In this document: piece by piece, positions 6,427-6,970 of the stretch
Layout: each line of letters begins with the position of its first letter
Numbering within the stretch: the first letter of the stretch is position 1
Source: Chloroflexota bacterium
GTDB taxonomy: Bacteria > Chloroflexota > Dehalococcoidia > SAR202 > UBA11138
Length of the DNA stretch: 6,970 nucleotides
NCBI GenBank assembly: GCA_022561955.1
Contig: JADFQF010000070.1
Location: 1 to 6,970 of the forward strand
Direction: 5' to 3'
Position numbers and translations under genes: made by a program
The notes under the pieces: model-generated
What the model was told of the DNA's origin: nothing
The model's database searches: none
What the model saw: the letters and a program-made list of their open reading frames with translations, nothing else

Positions 6427-6492
6427 TCCATATAACATTCTTCATTTTCGCCCTCGTGGGCTTCGCTGTTGGCGCGCGGTGGGCGCTGACGA

Positions 6493-6969
6493 TCAATGAT
6501 AGACGCTGTCCAATACTTCAATCCCCTTCTTCGAAGCGTCCTGAATTGCGACCAGCCGCTGATGCACACTCTGGTTCGTCCTTATGCGCAGCGCCAGGTA
6601 AAGATTTGATTCGATGGCCGTAAACACGTTTCTCATATCATGTACCAGCCGGTTTAGAGGATCTGATGGAAGACCGGCAAGATCCCGCCCCGGATTCGCC
6701 TGAAGACCGTCGGATTTCGTCCTCACGACGAAGCCAATGATCCTGCCTCGAGGGTCCTTTACGGTGTCCATGCTCATCCACGTAGAGATCGAGCTACCGT
6801 CCTGACGGGCCACATCCACGTCACCGCCCCACCACACAACTCCCTCCCTCATAGGAGATTTTATCTCTTCGACATCCGGCAAGAGGGTATCGATGCGCAA
6901 ACCAGTTGTACGTTTGCCCTCGTCTCCAACCAATATGGCAAAAGTCTCAATGGCCGCGATGACTGATCC
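6493..6969 (-). CDS. PAS protein ending in a kinase-like DHp helix pair, without ATPase domain; 5'-truncated
   Basis: The frame is open to the window edge; a TTG at 6933 is internal to it and the real start probably lies outside. Numbered from that TTG, residues about 1-75 are the end of a PAS domain (VVWWGGDVDVARQDGSS, then WMSMD and DPRGRIIGFVV). Residues about 91-146 look like a histidine-kinase dimerisation/phosphoacceptor hairpin, with LVHDMRNVFTAI placing a candidate phospho-His at H98. The protein then stops. No N-box or glycine-rich ATP-binding motifs occur before the stop or in the other frames of the 168 bases up to the convergent LysR gene. It may be a phosphotransfer or decoy partner for another kinase, or a decayed kinase. 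The PAS assignment is fairly sure and the DHp likely; the function is inferred. No upstream neighbour is visible. Confidence 0.7.
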   Translation of the reverse strand, partial: GSVIAAIETFAILVGDEGKRTTGLRIDTLLPDVEEIKSPMREGVVWWGGDVDVARQDGSSISTWMSMDTVKDPRGRIIGFVVRTKSDGLQANPGRDLAGLPSDPLNRLVHDMRNVFTAIESNLYLALRIRTNQSVHQRLVAIQDASKKGIEVLDSVYH

Positions 6970-6970
6970 G

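Noticed and set aside
6325..6492. Frameshifted remains of an HATPase domain after the PAS-DHp gene
   Set aside because: All three minus-strand frames were read; none shows an N-box or glycine-rich ATP-binding motifs, and the space is too short.
6399..6623. Small plus-strand frame with a hydrophobic stretch (FFIFALVGFAVGARWAL) and a nearby GAAAGAGG
   Set aside because: It could be a one-helix peptide, but it starts at GTG inside the hairpin region, runs antisense into the PAS-DHp gene, and its second half is low-quality. Not enough support.

Overview
The window reads as a moderately GC-rich bacterial chromosome segment. The single-copy FlaJ/TadC-like inner-membrane platform, the cytosolic PAS hybrid kinase, the frequent use of AGG/AGA and ATA codons and the style of the FlaJ-like sequence all recall Chloroflexota of the Dehalococcoidia/SAR202 kind. 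That placement is recognition from memory and only moderately secure. No mobile element, CRISPR array, tRNA or rRNA was seen.

Region 1 (1-3360, all + strand) looks like the end of a secretion/pilus operon fused to a signalling module. It holds the C-terminal part of a FlaJ/TadC-type type II/IV secretion platform protein (cut by the window edge), a small and extremely acidic soluble protein, a cytosolic hybrid histidine kinase (PAS-DHp-HATPase-REC) starting at a TTG, and a stand-alone receiver-like protein that has lost its phosphoacceptor Asp. A GC-rich hairpin lies between the acidic gene and the kinase gene. The order suggests that the kinase and the pseudo-receiver signal to, or control, the secretion machine encoded upstream. 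This is inferred from gene order only.

Region 2 (3361-5424) holds a convergently oriented (- strand) polytopic membrane protein of the sodium/calcium exchanger superfamily ('sodium:proton exchanger'-like). Its first alpha-repeat is intact, but its second has lost the expected acidic residue. Upstream of it lies a divergent intergenic region of about 370 bp, rich in dyads, shared with the next gene. Two ACACCC/GGGTG inverted repeats, one TTATT/AATAA-centred dyad and one GTAGCGC hairpin are visible there.

Region 3 (5425-6970) has a full-length LysR-type regulator (+), divergent from the exchanger and so a plausible regulator of it and of itself. An imperfect hairpin follows it. Convergent to it is the 3' end of a PAS protein (-) that stops right after a histidine-kinase-like dimerisation/phosphoacceptor helix pair, with no ATPase domain.

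No wholly new system can be proved from this sequence. The best candidates for something undescribed are the secretion-linked module (FlaJ-like, acidic protein, hybrid kinase, pseudo-receiver) and the catalytic-domain-less PAS-DHp protein.
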